Source: Mangrovicoccus sp. (lineage in GTDB: Bacteria > Pseudomonadota > Alphaproteobacteria > Rhodobacterales > Rhodobacteraceae). Taken from it: a stretch of DNA of 43,786 nt. Shown in pieces: positions 9,146-17,748 of the stretch. The stretch's first letter is position 1, and every line of letters starts with the position of its first letter. Both the position numbers and the translations under genes were made by a program. Location: positions 1-43,786 of the forward strand of contig JAOXSB010000108.1 of NCBI GenBank assembly GCA_025800345.1, written 5' to 3'. The notes under the pieces were generated by a model. It did no database searches and was not told the DNA's origin. It saw only the letters and a program-made list of their open reading frames with translations.

Positions 9146-9853
9146 ATGAAAATGCAGACCGATATGCCGCGCCTAAAGGGCTTCCGCTTTCCGCGAAAAA
9201 TCATTCTATGCGGTCTGGGTCTAGCATCGCTTCGCTCTGAGTACCGCAGACGTCGAGGATCTGTTGGCGGAGCGGGGTGTAATGCTCAGTCGCGAAACCG
9301 TTCGTAAATGGGTGACTCGGTTCGGAGCGCACTTTGCCACGTGCGTGAAACGGGATCGGCCCGCTGCCAATGACAAATGGCATCTCGATGAGGTTGTCAT
9401 CCCGATCAACGGACGAAAATTCTGGTTGTGGCGGGCCGTTGATGCCGATGGGGATGTCTTGGATATCCTTGTTCCGCCGCAGCGAAAGCGAAGGCTGCGC
9501 GGCGTTTCTTTCCGCGACTGGTTGGTCGTTTTGGTGATCCGCGTGTCGTCATTACAGACAAGTTGCGCAGTTATATCAAACCGCTCAAATCTCTAACGCC
9601 GGACGCTGACCACAGGGCGCACAAGGGGTTAAACAACCGGATCGAAGGGTCACATCGGCCAACCCAAAAGCGTGAAAAGCTGATGGGCCGGTTCAAATCG
9701 CCGGGCCAAGCGCAGAGGTTTCTGGCCGACCATGACCAGATAAACGTCATCTTCTGTCCCCGCCGCTATTGTCTCTCCGCCAAATCCGACCGTCACGCCC
9801 GCTCTGACGCCTTCGACCTTTGGGAAGGATATACCACCGAGATGACCGCCTGA
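9146..9853 (+). pseudogene. IS6-family transposase, inactivated by two frameshifts and a stop
   Basis: Fragments of a DDE transposase of the IS6/IS26 type are spread over three reading phases. The N-terminus starts MKMQTDMPRLKGFRFPRK (9146). A frameshift lies near 9206 and a TAG stop at 9222-9224, where the family has Tyr (AVWV*HRF). The catalytic core resumes as KWHLDEVVIPI with the first Asp. A second frameshift near 9480-9486 precedes DPRVVITDKLRSY with the second Asp and the NNRIEGSHRPTQKRE segment with the Glu. The acidic residues survive but no full-length protein can be made. Three tandem copies of TGACCGCC (9843-9866) mark the 3' end. Confidence 0.88.
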
Positions 9854-9895
9854 CCGCCTGACCGCCAAAATTAAAGCAACTCGCAGACTGACGAA

Positions 9896-9914
9896 AACAA
9901 GTTGGCAATGCCGC
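9896..9914 (-). repeat. Right terminal inverted repeat of the IS6 element
   Basis: Nineteen bases, an exact reverse complement of 9097-9115. Confidence 0.85.
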
Positions 9915-10062
9915 TCAGCCAATGGGCGCCGCTTTCGCCTGCGAGCGACGGCGCGAGCATATCTGGCAGCATCTCGGCGGGAAAAAGCCCCGTAGCCTCC
10001 AGAACCTCCTGAAGCCCCGGAATATCATCGGCGCAGCTGTCTTTGATGATCAATTTGCTCAT
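9915..10062 (-). pseudogene. GNAT-family acetyltransferase, 5' fragment truncated by the IS element
   Basis: From the ATG at 10062 about 49 native codons read as the N-terminus of a GNAT N-acetyltransferase: KDSCADDIPGLQEVLEATG, then LFPAEMLPDMLAPSLAGES. The reading frame then enters the IS inverted repeat at 9914 and stops at 9871 after a non-native tail. The acetyl-CoA-binding part is absent, so the fragment cannot be an active enzyme. The missing 3' part is not visible left of the element, which suggests a deletion at or after insertion. Confidence 0.7.
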
Positions 10063-10231
10063 TCTCGCTTTGCAGGTCCATTTGCCTACCCGGAAAGGGT
10101 GCCACAAAATAAGGACATTTGCAGCCCGCGCGGGGCAGGAGCGCATGACAAAACGGACCTAGGGGCAAGCGGAATTTGTCGTGAAAACCCCCTTTGAAAA
10201 TCGGTCATTGTCGCTGTCGTAAATCTGCCAT

Positions 10232-10246
10232 TGTCAGGAACCGACA
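10232..10246. promoter_or_regulatory. Candidate activator half-sites upstream of the iscA-nifUSV promoter
   Basis: TGTC-N7-GACA, an inverted repeat 46 bases before the -24 element. The NifA consensus is TGT-N10-ACA; here the spacing is N9, one base short, so the assignment is tentative. The stretch between it and the promoter is AT-rich, as expected for an IHF bend. Confidence 0.35.
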
Positions 10247-10292
10247 GCCCACACAACCAGACATCGTATTGATTATTATGTGTTTTATTACT

Positions 10293-10308
10293 TGGCACCC
10301 TATTTGCT
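10293..10308 (+). promoter_or_regulatory. Sigma54 (-24/-12) promoter of the iscA-nifUSV operon
   Basis: TGGCAC-CCTAT-TTGCT, a full match to the RpoN consensus, 41 bases before the iscA-like ATG. It probably drives the long plus-strand nif series that follows, under NifA. Confidence 0.88.
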
Positions 10309-10349
10309 GTATACCTGTCAGGTTTTCATTCCAGATAAGGGAGCGCCAG

Positions 10350-10670
10350 ATGCTCGACATTACGGATAGTGCCCAAACTGCAATCAAATCAGCGATTGAT
10401 GGCGCGGGCCAGCCTGTCGCTGGTTTGCGGATCATGGTGCAGGGCGGCGGTTGCGCCGGCATGAAATACGGCATGGCGCTCGAGCTGGAAGCTCAGGCCG
10501 ACGACACTGTCATCACCACCGGTGAGGTGACGGTACTGATCGACCCTGCCAGCCAAGAGCATCTTTCCGGCACCGTGATTGATTTCGTCAGCGGTCTCGA
10601 AGGCTCTGGCTTTGTCTTCAACAATCCCAATGCCTCCAGCTCTTGCGGCTGTGGCAAGTCCTTCTGCTAA
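10350..10670 (+). CDS. IscA/HesB-family iron-sulfur assembly protein of the nif cluster
   Basis: A 106-residue A-type Fe-S carrier. The three conserved Cys are C35 (GGGCAGMKYG), C99 and C101 (SSSCGCGKSF). Its position right before nifU-nifS, behind a sigma54 promoter, marks it as the nif-specific copy (often called nif-iscA), which helps deliver Fe-S clusters to nitrogenase components. The start is the ATG at 10350 after AAGGGAG; the upstream extension of the reading frame covers the promoter. An extra C-terminal Cys (C106) is present. nifU follows after 12 bases. Confidence 0.92.
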   Translation: MLDITDSAQTAIKSAIDGAGQPVAGLRIMVQGGGCAGMKYGMALELEAQADDTVITTGEVTVLIDPASQEHLSGTVIDFVSGLEGSGFVFNNPNASSSCGCGKSFC

Positions 10671-10682
10671 GGAGCCGCCCGA

Positions 10683-11747
10683 ATGTGGGAATATAGCGAA
10701 AAAGTCAAAGAGCATTTTTTTAATCCTCGCAACGCGGGTAATCTGCAAGAAGCCAATGCCGTCGGCGAAGTCGGCTCGCTGTCTTGTGGCGATGCCCTGA
10801 AGCTGATGCTCAAAGTCAATCCTGAAACCGAAGTGATCGAAGACGCCAAGTTCCAAACCTTTGGCTGCGGCTCTGCGATTGCCTCTTCCTCTGCGCTGAC
10901 CGAATTGGTGATCGGCAAGACCATCGACGAAGCGCGCAAGCTGACCAATCAGGATATCGCTGATTTCCTCGACGGGCTTCCGCCCGAGAAAATGCACTGC
11001 TCGGTGATGGGCCAAGAGGCTCTCACCGCAGCTGTGGCCGCCTGGAAGGGCGAAGAGCTGGACGATGATGACCACGAAGAAGGCGCGCTGATCTGTAAGT
11101 GCTTTGCCGTGGATGAAGGCATGATCGAACGCGCCATTCGCACCAACAAGCTGACCAATCTGGAAATGGTGACCTTTTACACCAAAGCCGGTGGTGGCTG
11201 TAATTCCTGCCGCGAGCCTCTCGAAGAGATGTTGGCCGATGTGAACAAAGCCATGGTCGAAGAGGGCATTTTGGATGCTTCTGAAGCCTATGTCTTTGGC
11301 GCGGCCCCGGCCCCCAAGAAAGAGAAAAAGGTTCAGGGTTTTGTGATCCCGGACCAGCCGCCCATGCCTGCCCCGACGGCCCCTGCGCAACCCTCGGCGC
11401 CGGTTCAGATTGAAATGCCCGGTGCGTTGACACCTGCGGCAGCCGCACCCGCTGTGGCAGCCCCTGTGGCCGAAGCCCCCGCAGCCCCTGCCGCTGCCCC
11501 CTCGGGGATGAGCGCGGCCAAAGAAGCTATCTTGGTGGCCAAGATCATCGAAGAGATGCGCCCGGTCTTCAAAGCCGATGGCGGCGATGTGGAGTTGGTC
11601 GACATGGAAGGTTCCATGGTGCTGGTGCATCTCACCGGCGCTTGCTCGGGTTGCCAACTTGCCAGCCAGACCCTTGGCGGTCTTGGCCAGAAAATCACCC
11701 AAGCCCTGGGCCGCCCCGTTCGGGTCATGCCCGTGGCCATGCGCTGA
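10683..11747 (+). CDS. nifU: NifU, scaffold for nitrogenase Fe-S clusters
   Basis: A 354-residue three-domain NifU. The IscU-like N-domain has C35, C62 and C106. The central permanent [2Fe-2S] domain has C138, C140, C173 and C176. The C-terminal Nfu domain has the CxxC pair C321/C324. Domains two and three are joined by an unusually long Ala/Pro-rich linker (about residues 208-275), which makes the protein longer than the roughly 290-310 residues of many NifU proteins. It receives sulfur from NifS, encoded next, and builds 4Fe-4S clusters for NifH, NifB and others. SD AAGGAG lies before the ATG. Confidence 0.96.
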   Translation: MWEYSEKVKEHFFNPRNAGNLQEANAVGEVGSLSCGDALKLMLKVNPETEVIEDAKFQTFGCGSAIASSSALTELVIGKTIDEARKLTNQDIADFLDGLPPEKMHCSVMGQEALTAAVAAWKGEELDDDDHEEGALICKCFAVDEGMIERAIRTNKLTNLEMVTFYTKAGGGCNSCREPLEEMLADVNKAMVEEGILDASEAYVFGAAPAPKKEKKVQGFVIPDQPPMPAPTAPAQPSAPVQIEMPGALTPAAAAPAVAAPVAEAPAAPAAAPSGMSAAKEAILVAKIIEEMRPVFKADGGDVELVDMEGSMVLVHLTGACSGCQLASQTLGGLGQKITQALGRPVRVMPVAMR

Positions 11748-11758
11748 GGAGGATGAGT

Positions 11759-12961
11759 ATGGATCCGGTTTATCTCGACAATAACGCCACCACCCGCGTC
11801 TATCCTGAAGTGGTTGATGCCATGCTGCCTTATTTTTCCGAGCAGTTCGGCAATGCTTCTTCGATCCATGCCTTTGGCGCTGAAGTAGGCGGGGCGCTGC
11901 GCAGCGCCCGCCGTTCCCTGCAATCGCTGATCGGGGCGGAGTTTGATCACGAGATCATCTTTACCTCGGGCGGCACGGAATCCAACAACACCGCCATCCG
12001 TTCGGCCCTGGCCTCTATGCCTGGCCGCAACGAGGTGATCACCTCTTCGGTAGAGCACCCCGCCATTCTGGCGCTGTGTGACTGGCTGGAAAAACACGAA
12101 GACGTGGTGGTGCATCGCATCCCCGTGGACAAGCAAGGCCGCTTGGATATTGAAGCCTATCGCGAAGCCCTGTCGGACAAGGTCGCCGTGGTCAGCTTTA
12201 TGTGGGCCAATAATGAAACCGGCACGATCTTCCCGGTGGATGGTCTGGCCGAGCTTGCCCATGAACATGGCGCGCTGTTTCACACCGATGCGGTGCAGGC
12301 CGTTGGCAAAGTGCCGATGGATCTGAAATCCACCGAAATCGACATGCTGTCCATGTCCTCGCACAAGCTGCACGGCCCCAAAGGTTTGGGCGCGCTTTAT
12401 GTGCGGCGCGGCACCCGGTTCCGCCCGCTGATCCGCGGTGGCCACCAGGAACGCGGCCGTCGTGGCGGCACGGAAAACGCCCCGGCCATCGTTGGCCTAG
12501 GTCAAGCGGCGCAAATGGCCGCGGCCACCATGGCCGAAGATATGGCCCGGATCGAAGCCCTGCGCGATCGTCTGGAAAAAGGCCTGGTCCAAGCCATTGG
12601 TCATTGCTTTGTCACTGGCGATCCGCATGACCGCCTGCCCAATACCTCGACCATCGCATTTGAGTATATCGAGGGCGAGGCGATCCTGCTCAAGCTCAAT
12701 CAGGCGGGCATCGCGGCCTCTTCGGGCTCAGCCTGTACCTCGGGTTCGCTGGAGCCGTCCCATGTGCTGCGCGCCATGGACATCCCCTTCACCGCGGCCC
12801 ATGGGGCGATCCGTTTCTCGCTGAGCCGCGAGACCACGGATGCGGAAGTGGATCGGGTGCTGGAAGTGATGCCCGAGATCATCGAGAAGCTGCGGGAAAT
12901 GTCGCCGTTCTGGACCAATGAGGGCGCGGCACCCGAAGGCTTCAACCCGGCCTACGCGTAA
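11759..12961 (+). CDS. nifS: NifS, cysteine desulfurase
   Basis: A 400-residue group I PLP-dependent cysteine desulfurase. The PLP lysine is K203 in SSHKLHGPKG, and the persulfide-forming Cys is C326 in SGSACTSGS. It releases sulfur from L-cysteine and passes it to NifU. The start at 11759 (MDPVYLDNNATT) was preferred to ATG 11753 because the AGGAGG at 11747-11752 abuts the latter. The cysE homologue two genes downstream would supply its cysteine. nifV starts 10 bases after the stop. Confidence 0.96.
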   Translation: MDPVYLDNNATTRVYPEVVDAMLPYFSEQFGNASSIHAFGAEVGGALRSARRSLQSLIGAEFDHEIIFTSGGTESNNTAIRSALASMPGRNEVITSSVEHPAILALCDWLEKHEDVVVHRIPVDKQGRLDIEAYREALSDKVAVVSFMWANNETGTIFPVDGLAELAHEHGALFHTDAVQAVGKVPMDLKSTEIDMLSMSSHKLHGPKGLGALYVRRGTRFRPLIRGGHQERGRRGGTENAPAIVGLGQAAQMAAATMAEDMARIEALRDRLEKGLVQAIGHCFVTGDPHDRLPNTSTIAFEYIEGEAILLKLNQAGIAASSGSACTSGSLEPSHVLRAMDIPFTAAHGAIRFSLSRETTDAEVDRVLEVMPEIIEKLREMSPFWTNEGAAPEGFNPAYA

Positions 12962-12971
12962 GGGGCCGGGG

Positions 12972-14153
12972 ATGTCTCTCGATCCCACACCCGAACTTCC
13001 CATGCGCCAAGCGGTGATCTGTGACACCACTTTGCGCGACGGAGAACAAACCGCTGGGGTTGCGTTTTCCGCAGATGAGAAATGCGCCATCGCCCGGGGA
13101 ATTGACCGGGCCGGGGCTTCGGAGATCGAGATTGGTGTCGCCGCCATGGGCTATGACGAGATCGGCGATATGCGCCGGATCGTGGCCCAGCTGCAATGGG
13201 CCGAACCGGTGGTTTGGTGCCGTTTGCGCATGGCGGATTTGGACCAAGCCCATAAAACAGGGGTACGGCGGTTGCATTTCGCCGTGCCTGCATCGGAAGT
13301 CCAGCTGACCGGCAAGCTGCGCACGGACCGGGCCTGGGCTCTGCGCAACACAGCCGAGCTGGTCTATACCGCCACCTCTCGTGGCTTTGCGGTCTCGGTT
13401 GGTGCCGAAGATGCCAGCCGCGCAGACCCTGAATTTTTGATCGAACTGGCCCGGGTGGCCGAAGCCGCAGGCGCAATCCGCATGCGCCTGGCCGATACGC
13501 TGGGCTTGCTCAATCCCTTTGCCGCTTTTGACCTGGTGCGCCGTCTCAAGCGCGATATTGACCTGCCCCTCGAATTCCACGCCCATAATGATTTCGGCAT
13601 GGCCACCGCCAATACGCTGGCCGCCTATACCGCCGGGGCGAGCCATCTTTCGGTCACCGTGAACGGGCTGGGCGAGCGGGCGGGCAATGCCGCCTTGGAA
13701 GAGGTCGCCGCCGCCCTTGATGCCGATGGGGTGAACACGGGCATTGATCTGACCCGGCTGATGGATCTGTCGGCCCTGGTGGCCCAGGCCTCTGGACGCC
13801 CGCTGCCGCCAGCCAAACCCATTGTGGGCGAAATGGTGTTCTCCCATGAGGCAGGCATTCATGTGGACGGGCTGCTGAAGAACCGCAGCACCTATGAAGA
13901 CCCCCGCATGGCTCCGGCGCGCTTTGGGCGCGAGCATCAGCTGACCTTGGGCAAGCATTCGGGCATTGCCGGGCTGCGCGCCATGCTGACCGCCCAGCAT
14001 TTGCCCAATGATGACGAAACGCTGCAATTGATCCTGCCGATCCTGCGCGATTGGTCGAACCAGCGCAAACGCGCCATCAGCCCCGCCGATCTGGCCGCGA
14101 TTTTGGACGCCGCGCGCAGCCAATCCGATGGTGGGATGGAGGCAGAGCAATGA
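12972..14153 (+). CDS. nifV: NifV, homocitrate synthase
   Basis: A 394-residue member of the DRE-TIM metallolyase family (IPMS/homocitrate synthase). Near the N-terminus [16 protein letters not shown] carries the DRE-type catalytic Arg and metal Asp. The metal-binding HAHNDFGMA is near residue 200, and the [16 protein letters not shown] signature follows. It makes homocitrate, the organic ligand of FeMo-cofactor. The chosen ATG has GGGGCCGGGG upstream; a start at 13002 ([10 protein letters not shown]) is possible. The last four bases overlap the cysE start (ATGA). Confidence 0.95.
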   Translation: MSLDPTPELPMRQAVICDTTLRDGEQTAGVAFSADEKCAIARGIDRAGASEIEIGVAAMGYDEIGDMRRIVAQLQWAEPVVWCRLRMADLDQAHKTGVRRLHFAVPASEVQLTGKLRTDRAWALRNTAELVYTATSRGFAVSVGAEDASRADPEFLIELARVAEAAGAIRMRLADTLGLLNPFAAFDLVRRLKRDIDLPLEFHAHNDFGMATANTLAAYTAGASHLSVTVNGLGERAGNAALEEVAAALDADGVNTGIDLTRLMDLSALVAQASGRPLPPAKPIVGEMVFSHEAGIHVDGLLKNRSTYEDPRMAPARFGREHQLTLGKHSGIAGLRAMLTAQHLPNDDETLQLILPILRDWSNQRKRAISPADLAAILDAARSQSDGGMEAEQ

Positions 14154-14866
14154 GCGGGCTGTTCAATCTGATCCGCTCGGATTTTCGGGCCATTCGTGAA
14201 CGCGACCCGGCGGCGCGCGGCCCGGTGGAAACCGCGCTTTGCTATCCCGGGCTGCATGCCACAGTGGCCTATCGCTTTGCCCATGGGCTGTGGAAACGCA
14301 ATTGGCACACCACCGCGCGGTTCATGTCATATCTGGCGCGCGCTGTCACCGGCGTGGATATTCACCCCGGAGCGCACATCGGGCCAGGGTTTTTCATCGA
14401 TCACGGCGCATGTGTGGTGATTGGCGAGACCGCCGAGATTGGCCGCAATGTCACGCTCTATCACGGGGTGACTTTGGGCGGCGTGTCCTGGTCTCCGGGC
14501 AAGCGCCATCCCAGCCTGGGCGATGATGTGATGGTGGGGGCAGGGGCGAAAATCCTAGGCCCGCTCACCGTCGGCGATGGGGCCCGTGTGGGCGCCAATT
14601 CCGTGGTGGTCGAAGAGGTTCCACCCGAGGTCACTGTGATCGGCATCCCCGCCCGCATCGTGCAAACCGAGCGCCAAGCCTCCCGCGATCCTTATCGCGT
14701 GGATCTTGACCATCACCTTATTCCCGATCCCGTGGGCCGTTCCCTGGCCCGCCTGGCCGACCGAGTGGCCTTTTTGGAAGCCCGCCTGGCCCATCAGGGC
14801 CGTGTGTCCAGTCCGATTACCCCTCCAGAGCCATGCTCTGAACAACAGTATGAACCGCAACACTAA
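14150..14866 (+). CDS. cysE: Serine O-acetyltransferase of the nif cluster
   Basis: A 238-residue SAT with the short N-terminal helical region and left-handed beta-helix of hexapeptide repeats. The CysE motif [21 protein letters not shown] (residues 64-84) and [20 protein letters not shown] with a catalytic His are clear. It produces O-acetylserine for cysteine synthesis; inside nif operons (nifP in Azotobacter) it is thought to raise cysteine supply for NifS. The start overlaps the nifV stop. The C-terminal 20 residues after RVSSPIT are low in conservation. Confidence 0.92.
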   Translation: MSGLFNLIRSDFRAIRERDPAARGPVETALCYPGLHATVAYRFAHGLWKRNWHTTARFMSYLARAVTGVDIHPGAHIGPGFFIDHGACVVIGETAEIGRNVTLYHGVTLGGVSWSPGKRHPSLGDDVMVGAGAKILGPLTVGDGARVGANSVVVEEVPPEVTVIGIPARIVQTERQASRDPYRVDLDHHLIPDPVGRSLARLADRVAFLEARLAHQGRVSSPITPPEPCSEQQYEPQH

Positions 14867-14885
14867 AGCAGCAGGAGCGACCTAA

Positions 14886-15233
14886 ATGCCTAAGGATTTC
14901 GAAATCACCGGTGTTCTCGACCATATTTGGAGCCTGTCCTCTGCCGAGGATATCTTTACCTATCTTCTCATGCCCTATGAGCAAGAAGTGCTCAATGTTT
15001 CGCGGCTGCATATCATGAAGCGGTTTGGGCAATATATCAAAGAAGTCGACCTGGATGGGATGAGCGAGGACGATGTGTTCTTGGAAGCCCGCCAAGCGCT
15101 GAAAAAAGCCTATGATGATTTCTGCCAATCCACGCCGCTGCAGGAAAAAGTGTTCAAGGTCTTCCATGACGAAGCCGAAAAACACGCCGCGCGCTTTGTG
15201 GGCATCGACAGCCTGACGCTGGCCTCCGACTAA
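14886..15233 (+). CDS. nifW: NifW, nitrogenase stabilising/protective protein
   Basis: A 115-residue NifW with the family core LSSAEDIFTYLLMPYEQEVLNVSRLHIMKRF (split over residues 17-47) and a helical C-terminus ending in a conserved FKVFHDEAEKH-type segment. NifW associates with MoFe protein and is linked to its assembly or protection from oxygen. It follows cysE by 19 bases with AGGAG upstream. A hairpin separates it from the fixX-like gene. Confidence 0.94.
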   Translation: MPKDFEITGVLDHIWSLSSAEDIFTYLLMPYEQEVLNVSRLHIMKRFGQYIKEVDLDGMSEDDVFLEARQALKKAYDDFCQSTPLQEKVFKVFHDEAEKHAARFVGIDSLTLASD

Positions 15234-15247
15234 GCGCAATCCGAGCC

Positions 15248-15289
15248 ATGGACCTCTCCGCGCGCTCGCTTGGGGCGGGGAGGGTCCAT
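15248..15289 (+). other. Intercistronic hairpin after nifW
   Basis: An imperfect inverted repeat: ATGGACCTCTCCGC (15248-15261) pairs with GCGGGGAGGGTCCAT (15275-15289) with one bulge and a 13-base loop. There is no T run, so it is more likely an mRNA processing or stability element than a full terminator. Confidence 0.5.
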
Positions 15290-15306
15290 ATTGCCAGGAG
15301 CTGGAA

Positions 15307-15597
15307 ATGAAAGACCATGTTCAATCCCAAGAACGGCTTTCTCTAACACCTTATCTCGTTGATGAGGGACGGCCGAATATCCGCATTATCCCCCGTGCCG
15401 AAGACAGCGCCGCCTTGCGCGCGCTCACCCGGCTTTGCCCCGCCAATTGCTATCATTTTGGCGAAGATGATCGGGTGGTGTTGTTGCTGGATGGCTGCCT
15501 GGAATGCGGCACTTGCCGAACAGTCTGTGCCGCAACCGGCGAGGTCGAATGGACCTATCCCACCACTGGACAGAACGGTTTTTTGACATTCGGGTGA
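15307..15597 (+). CDS. fixX: FixX-like ferredoxin
   Basis: A 96-residue ferredoxin-like protein. C64, C67, C70 and C74 (DGCLECGTCRTVC) form one 4Fe-4S site, with C44 and C48 (LCPANCY) in the second, incomplete site. The CPAxxY and GCLECGTC motifs are those of FixX. FixX normally works with the FixABC flavoprotein complex, but no fixA, fixB or fixC is in the window although rnf is. It may serve FixABC encoded elsewhere, or act alone. SD CAGGAG at 15295-15300 precedes the ATG. modA begins 3 bases after its stop. Confidence 0.85.
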   Translation: MKDHVQSQERLSLTPYLVDEGRPNIRIIPRAEDSAALRALTRLCPANCYHFGEDDRVVLLLDGCLECGTCRTVCAATGEVEWTYPTTGQNGFLTFG

Positions 15598-15599
15598 TC

Positions 15600-16343
15600 A
15601 TGCGACGGCAGTTTTCCATCTTTTTGAGTGCACTCGCGTTTCTGGCAACGCCCGTTATCGCCGACCCGACGATAATGGCCGCCGCGTCGCTGGGCCGCGC
15701 GTTGGAAGCCGCAATTGATGAGCTGGGACAGCCCGCCACCATGTCGTTTGGGGCGTCAGGCACGATCGCGCGGCAGATCGAATATGGCGCGCCTGCGGAT
15801 TTGTTCATCTCTGCCAATCCCCGCTGGATGCGCCATTTGGTGGAGCTGGGCCTCATTGCCCCCGAAGATGTGCAGCCCTTGATCTCGAATGAATTGGTGC
15901 TGATCATCCCCGCCAGCGCCCCGGCCCAAGCCGATGAAACGCTCAGCGAGCGGCTCGCGGGCGAAAGCTTTGTGATGAGCGATCCCGAATTCGCGCCGGT
16001 GGGCCAATATGGCAAAGCTGCGCTGGAAAATCTCGGGCTTTGGGAGCAGATCGCGCCACATTTCGTGCCCACACGGAATTCGGTGGCCAGCGTTGCCAGC
16101 GTCGCCAAAGGCGAGGCCGCTTTGGGCCTGGTCTATGCCAGCGATGCTGCCGGCGTGAAGGATGTGATGGTGCTGCAAACGCTACCTGCCCAAAGCCACC
16201 CGCCCGTCGAATATCTCATCGCCCCCGTGGCCCAGGGCGAGGCCCCGGATGCGGGCAGCGACCTGGCTGCAGCCTTGCGCGGCGGCCCTGCCCAAGCGGT
16301 TTTCGCCGCTTATGGGTTTGTACCCTTGGAGCAAATGCCATGA
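15600..16343 (+). CDS. modA: ModA, periplasmic molybdate-binding protein
   Basis: A 247-residue ABC-transporter binding protein with a signal peptide (residues 1-21, MRRQFSIFLSALAFLATPVIA). The ModA signatures are AAASLGRALEAAI, SFGASGTIARQIEYGAPADLFISAN and the later GEAALGLVYASDA. The ligand is tetrahedral molybdate, needed for FeMo-cofactor. The start at 15600 gives the signal peptide directly; a longer frame overlaps the fixX-like gene. It overlaps modB by ATGA. Confidence 0.94.
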   Translation: MRRQFSIFLSALAFLATPVIADPTIMAAASLGRALEAAIDELGQPATMSFGASGTIARQIEYGAPADLFISANPRWMRHLVELGLIAPEDVQPLISNELVLIIPASAPAQADETLSERLAGESFVMSDPEFAPVGQYGKAALENLGLWEQIAPHFVPTRNSVASVASVAKGEAALGLVYASDAAGVKDVMVLQTLPAQSHPPVEYLIAPVAQGEAPDAGSDLAAALRGGPAQAVFAAYGFVPLEQMP

Positions 16344-17032
16344 TGGGTCTTAGCGATATGGAGCGCGACGCCCTGATGCTCAGCCTGCAAGCCTCAAGCT
16401 GGGCGGTGCTCTGGTCTTTGCCTTTCGCAATCATTCTCGGTTGGATTTTGGGGCAAAAACGCTTTCCCGGCCATGGGCTGCTCAATGCGTTTGTGCATCT
16501 GCCCCTGGTGCTGCCGCCGGTGGTGATGGGATATCTTCTATTGGTGCTGCTGGGGCGCAATGGCCCAATTGGCGGACCAGTGGAGCAGATTTTTGGGGTG
16601 CGCATCGCCTTTTCCTCCACCGCAGTGATCATCGCCTGCGCAGTGGTGGGCTTTCCCTTGATGGTGCGGGCCGTGCGCCAATCCTCTGAGGCGATTGATC
16701 CGCGATTTGCCCGCGCCGCCCGCAGTCTTGGTGCCTCGGAATTGCGGGTGTTCTTGACCGTCACATTGCCGCTGATGGCCCCGGGCATCCTTACGGGCAT
16801 GACCTTGGCCTTTGCCCGGGCAGTGGGCGAGTTTGGCGCCACCATCACCTTGGCCGCCAATATCCCTGGCCGCACCCAAACACTGCCCTTGGCGCTGTTT
16901 TCGGTGACCCAAAGCCCTGGCGGTGAAGCTGCAGCCCTGCGCCTTTGCATTCTATCGCTGATTTTGGCGGGCGGCGCGCTGCTGCTCTCCGAAGCTATTT
17001 CCCGCAATGTCACAGCGAGGGTGAGCGCATGA
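16340..17032 (+). CDS. modB: ModB, molybdate ABC-transporter permease
   Basis: A 230-residue permease with about five membrane helices. The cytoplasmic EAA-type loop reads ARAARSLGASELRVFLTVTLPLMAPGI, and GEFGATITLAANIPGRTQT is a ModB hallmark. The start is ATG 16340, which overlaps the modA stop; ATG 16343 directly after it is equally possible. It overlaps modC by ATGA, so modABC is tightly coupled. Confidence 0.93.
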   Translation: MMGLSDMERDALMLSLQASSWAVLWSLPFAIILGWILGQKRFPGHGLLNAFVHLPLVLPPVVMGYLLLVLLGRNGPIGGPVEQIFGVRIAFSSTAVIIACAVVGFPLMVRAVRQSSEAIDPRFARAARSLGASELRVFLTVTLPLMAPGILTGMTLAFARAVGEFGATITLAANIPGRTQTLPLALFSVTQSPGGEAAALRLCILSLILAGGALLLSEAISRNVTARVSA

Positions 17033-17727
17033 TCGAGATCCAGGTGACCCTGACCCAAGGGGCGTTTTCCCTGAACACCCGCTTTGATCTTGAGGCCCAA
17101 GGCATCACCGGGCTGACCGGGCGCTCGGGTTCGGGCAAAAGCACGCTTTGCGCTTGTATCGCAGGGCATTTACGCCCCGACCAAGGCCGCATCGTGTTCA
17201 ATGATCGCGTGCTGTTTGACAGCGCCGCCAAGGTCAACTTGCCCCCGGCAAAGCGGCGCATTGGCTTGGTGTTCCAAGATGGCGCGCTGTTCCCCCATCG
17301 CTCAGTGCAGCGCAATCTGACCTATGGGGCCAAGCCCGGGCGCGAAAAGCTTTTCACTGAGATTGTGCAAATGCTGGATTTGGCACCTTTGCTGCGGGCC
17401 CGTCCGCGCAATCTGTCCGGCGGCGAGCGTCAGCGGGTGGCCATTGGCCGTGCTCTCATGGCCGAGCCGGAATTGCTTTTGCTCGATGAGCCAGTTTCGG
17501 CTCTGGATCCTGGCCTGCGCGCCCGCACCCTTGATCTGATCGAACGGGTTCAGATGCGCACCGGGACACCGATGATCTTTATCAGCCATTCCCCCCAAGA
17601 GGTGAACCGCCTTTGCGCCCGCGAAGTGATCCTAACCCGCGGTGAGGTGTCCAAAATCACCAAGATCGACCGAAGCAAACCGTATTTGCATTTGGCACAC
17701 ACGGAGGACCAAAAATGGGCGGTCTAA
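17029..17727 (+). CDS. modC: ModC, molybdate ABC-transporter ATPase (short form)
   Basis: A 232-residue ATPase with Walker A GRSGSGKST, signature LSGGERQRVAIGRAL, Walker B LLLLDEPVSALD and the switch His in ISHSP. Most ModC proteins are about 350-360 residues because of a C-terminal pair of molybdate-binding MOP/TOBE domains; this one ends soon after the ATPase domain, so it lacks the regulatory part. Substrate assignment rests on the preceding modA and modB. No Mo-responsive ModE box was identified; expression is probably from the nif promoter. Confidence 0.92.
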   Translation: MIEIQVTLTQGAFSLNTRFDLEAQGITGLTGRSGSGKSTLCACIAGHLRPDQGRIVFNDRVLFDSAAKVNLPPAKRRIGLVFQDGALFPHRSVQRNLTYGAKPGREKLFTEIVQMLDLAPLLRARPRNLSGGERQRVAIGRALMAEPELLLLDEPVSALDPGLRARTLDLIERVQMRTGTPMIFISHSPQEVNRLCAREVILTRGEVSKITKIDRSKPYLHLAHTEDQKWAV

Positions 17728-17748
17728 GGCAGAGTGTGGAGAAGCCAA

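Larger units (their letters stand above)
9097..9914 (+). mobile_element. Degenerate IS6-family insertion sequence
   Basis: An 818-bp element bounded by perfect 19-bp inverted repeats (9097-9115 and 9896-9914) and holding one broken IS6/IS26-type transposase gene. Length and gene arrangement match IS6 elements. No 8-bp target duplication is present: the flanks read ACGGCCCT on the left and TCAGCCAA on the right. A relic GNAT gene is cut at the right end and nothing resembling its remainder lies on the left. The insertion has therefore probably been followed by a deletion or recombination, so it is old or rearranged. Confidence 0.85.

Noticed and set aside
9843-9866. Three tandem TGACCGCC units as a CRISPR or satellite repeat
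   Set aside because: Only 24 bases long and located at the stop codon of the broken transposase.
10389-11702. A 437-codon minus-strand open frame over iscA-like and nifU
   Set aside because: The translation is His/Gly-rich without domain features and covers well-supported genes on the other strand.
14150-14866. Hexapeptide protein after nifV as a polysaccharide acetyltransferase
   Set aside because: The CysE signature and the nif setting (cysteine supply for NifS) support serine O-acetyltransferase.
17685-17720. TTGGCAC near the end of modC as a sigma54 promoter for bfd-bfr
   Set aside because: The -12 half is missing: the bases after the TGGCAC spacer read GAGGA rather than TTGCW.
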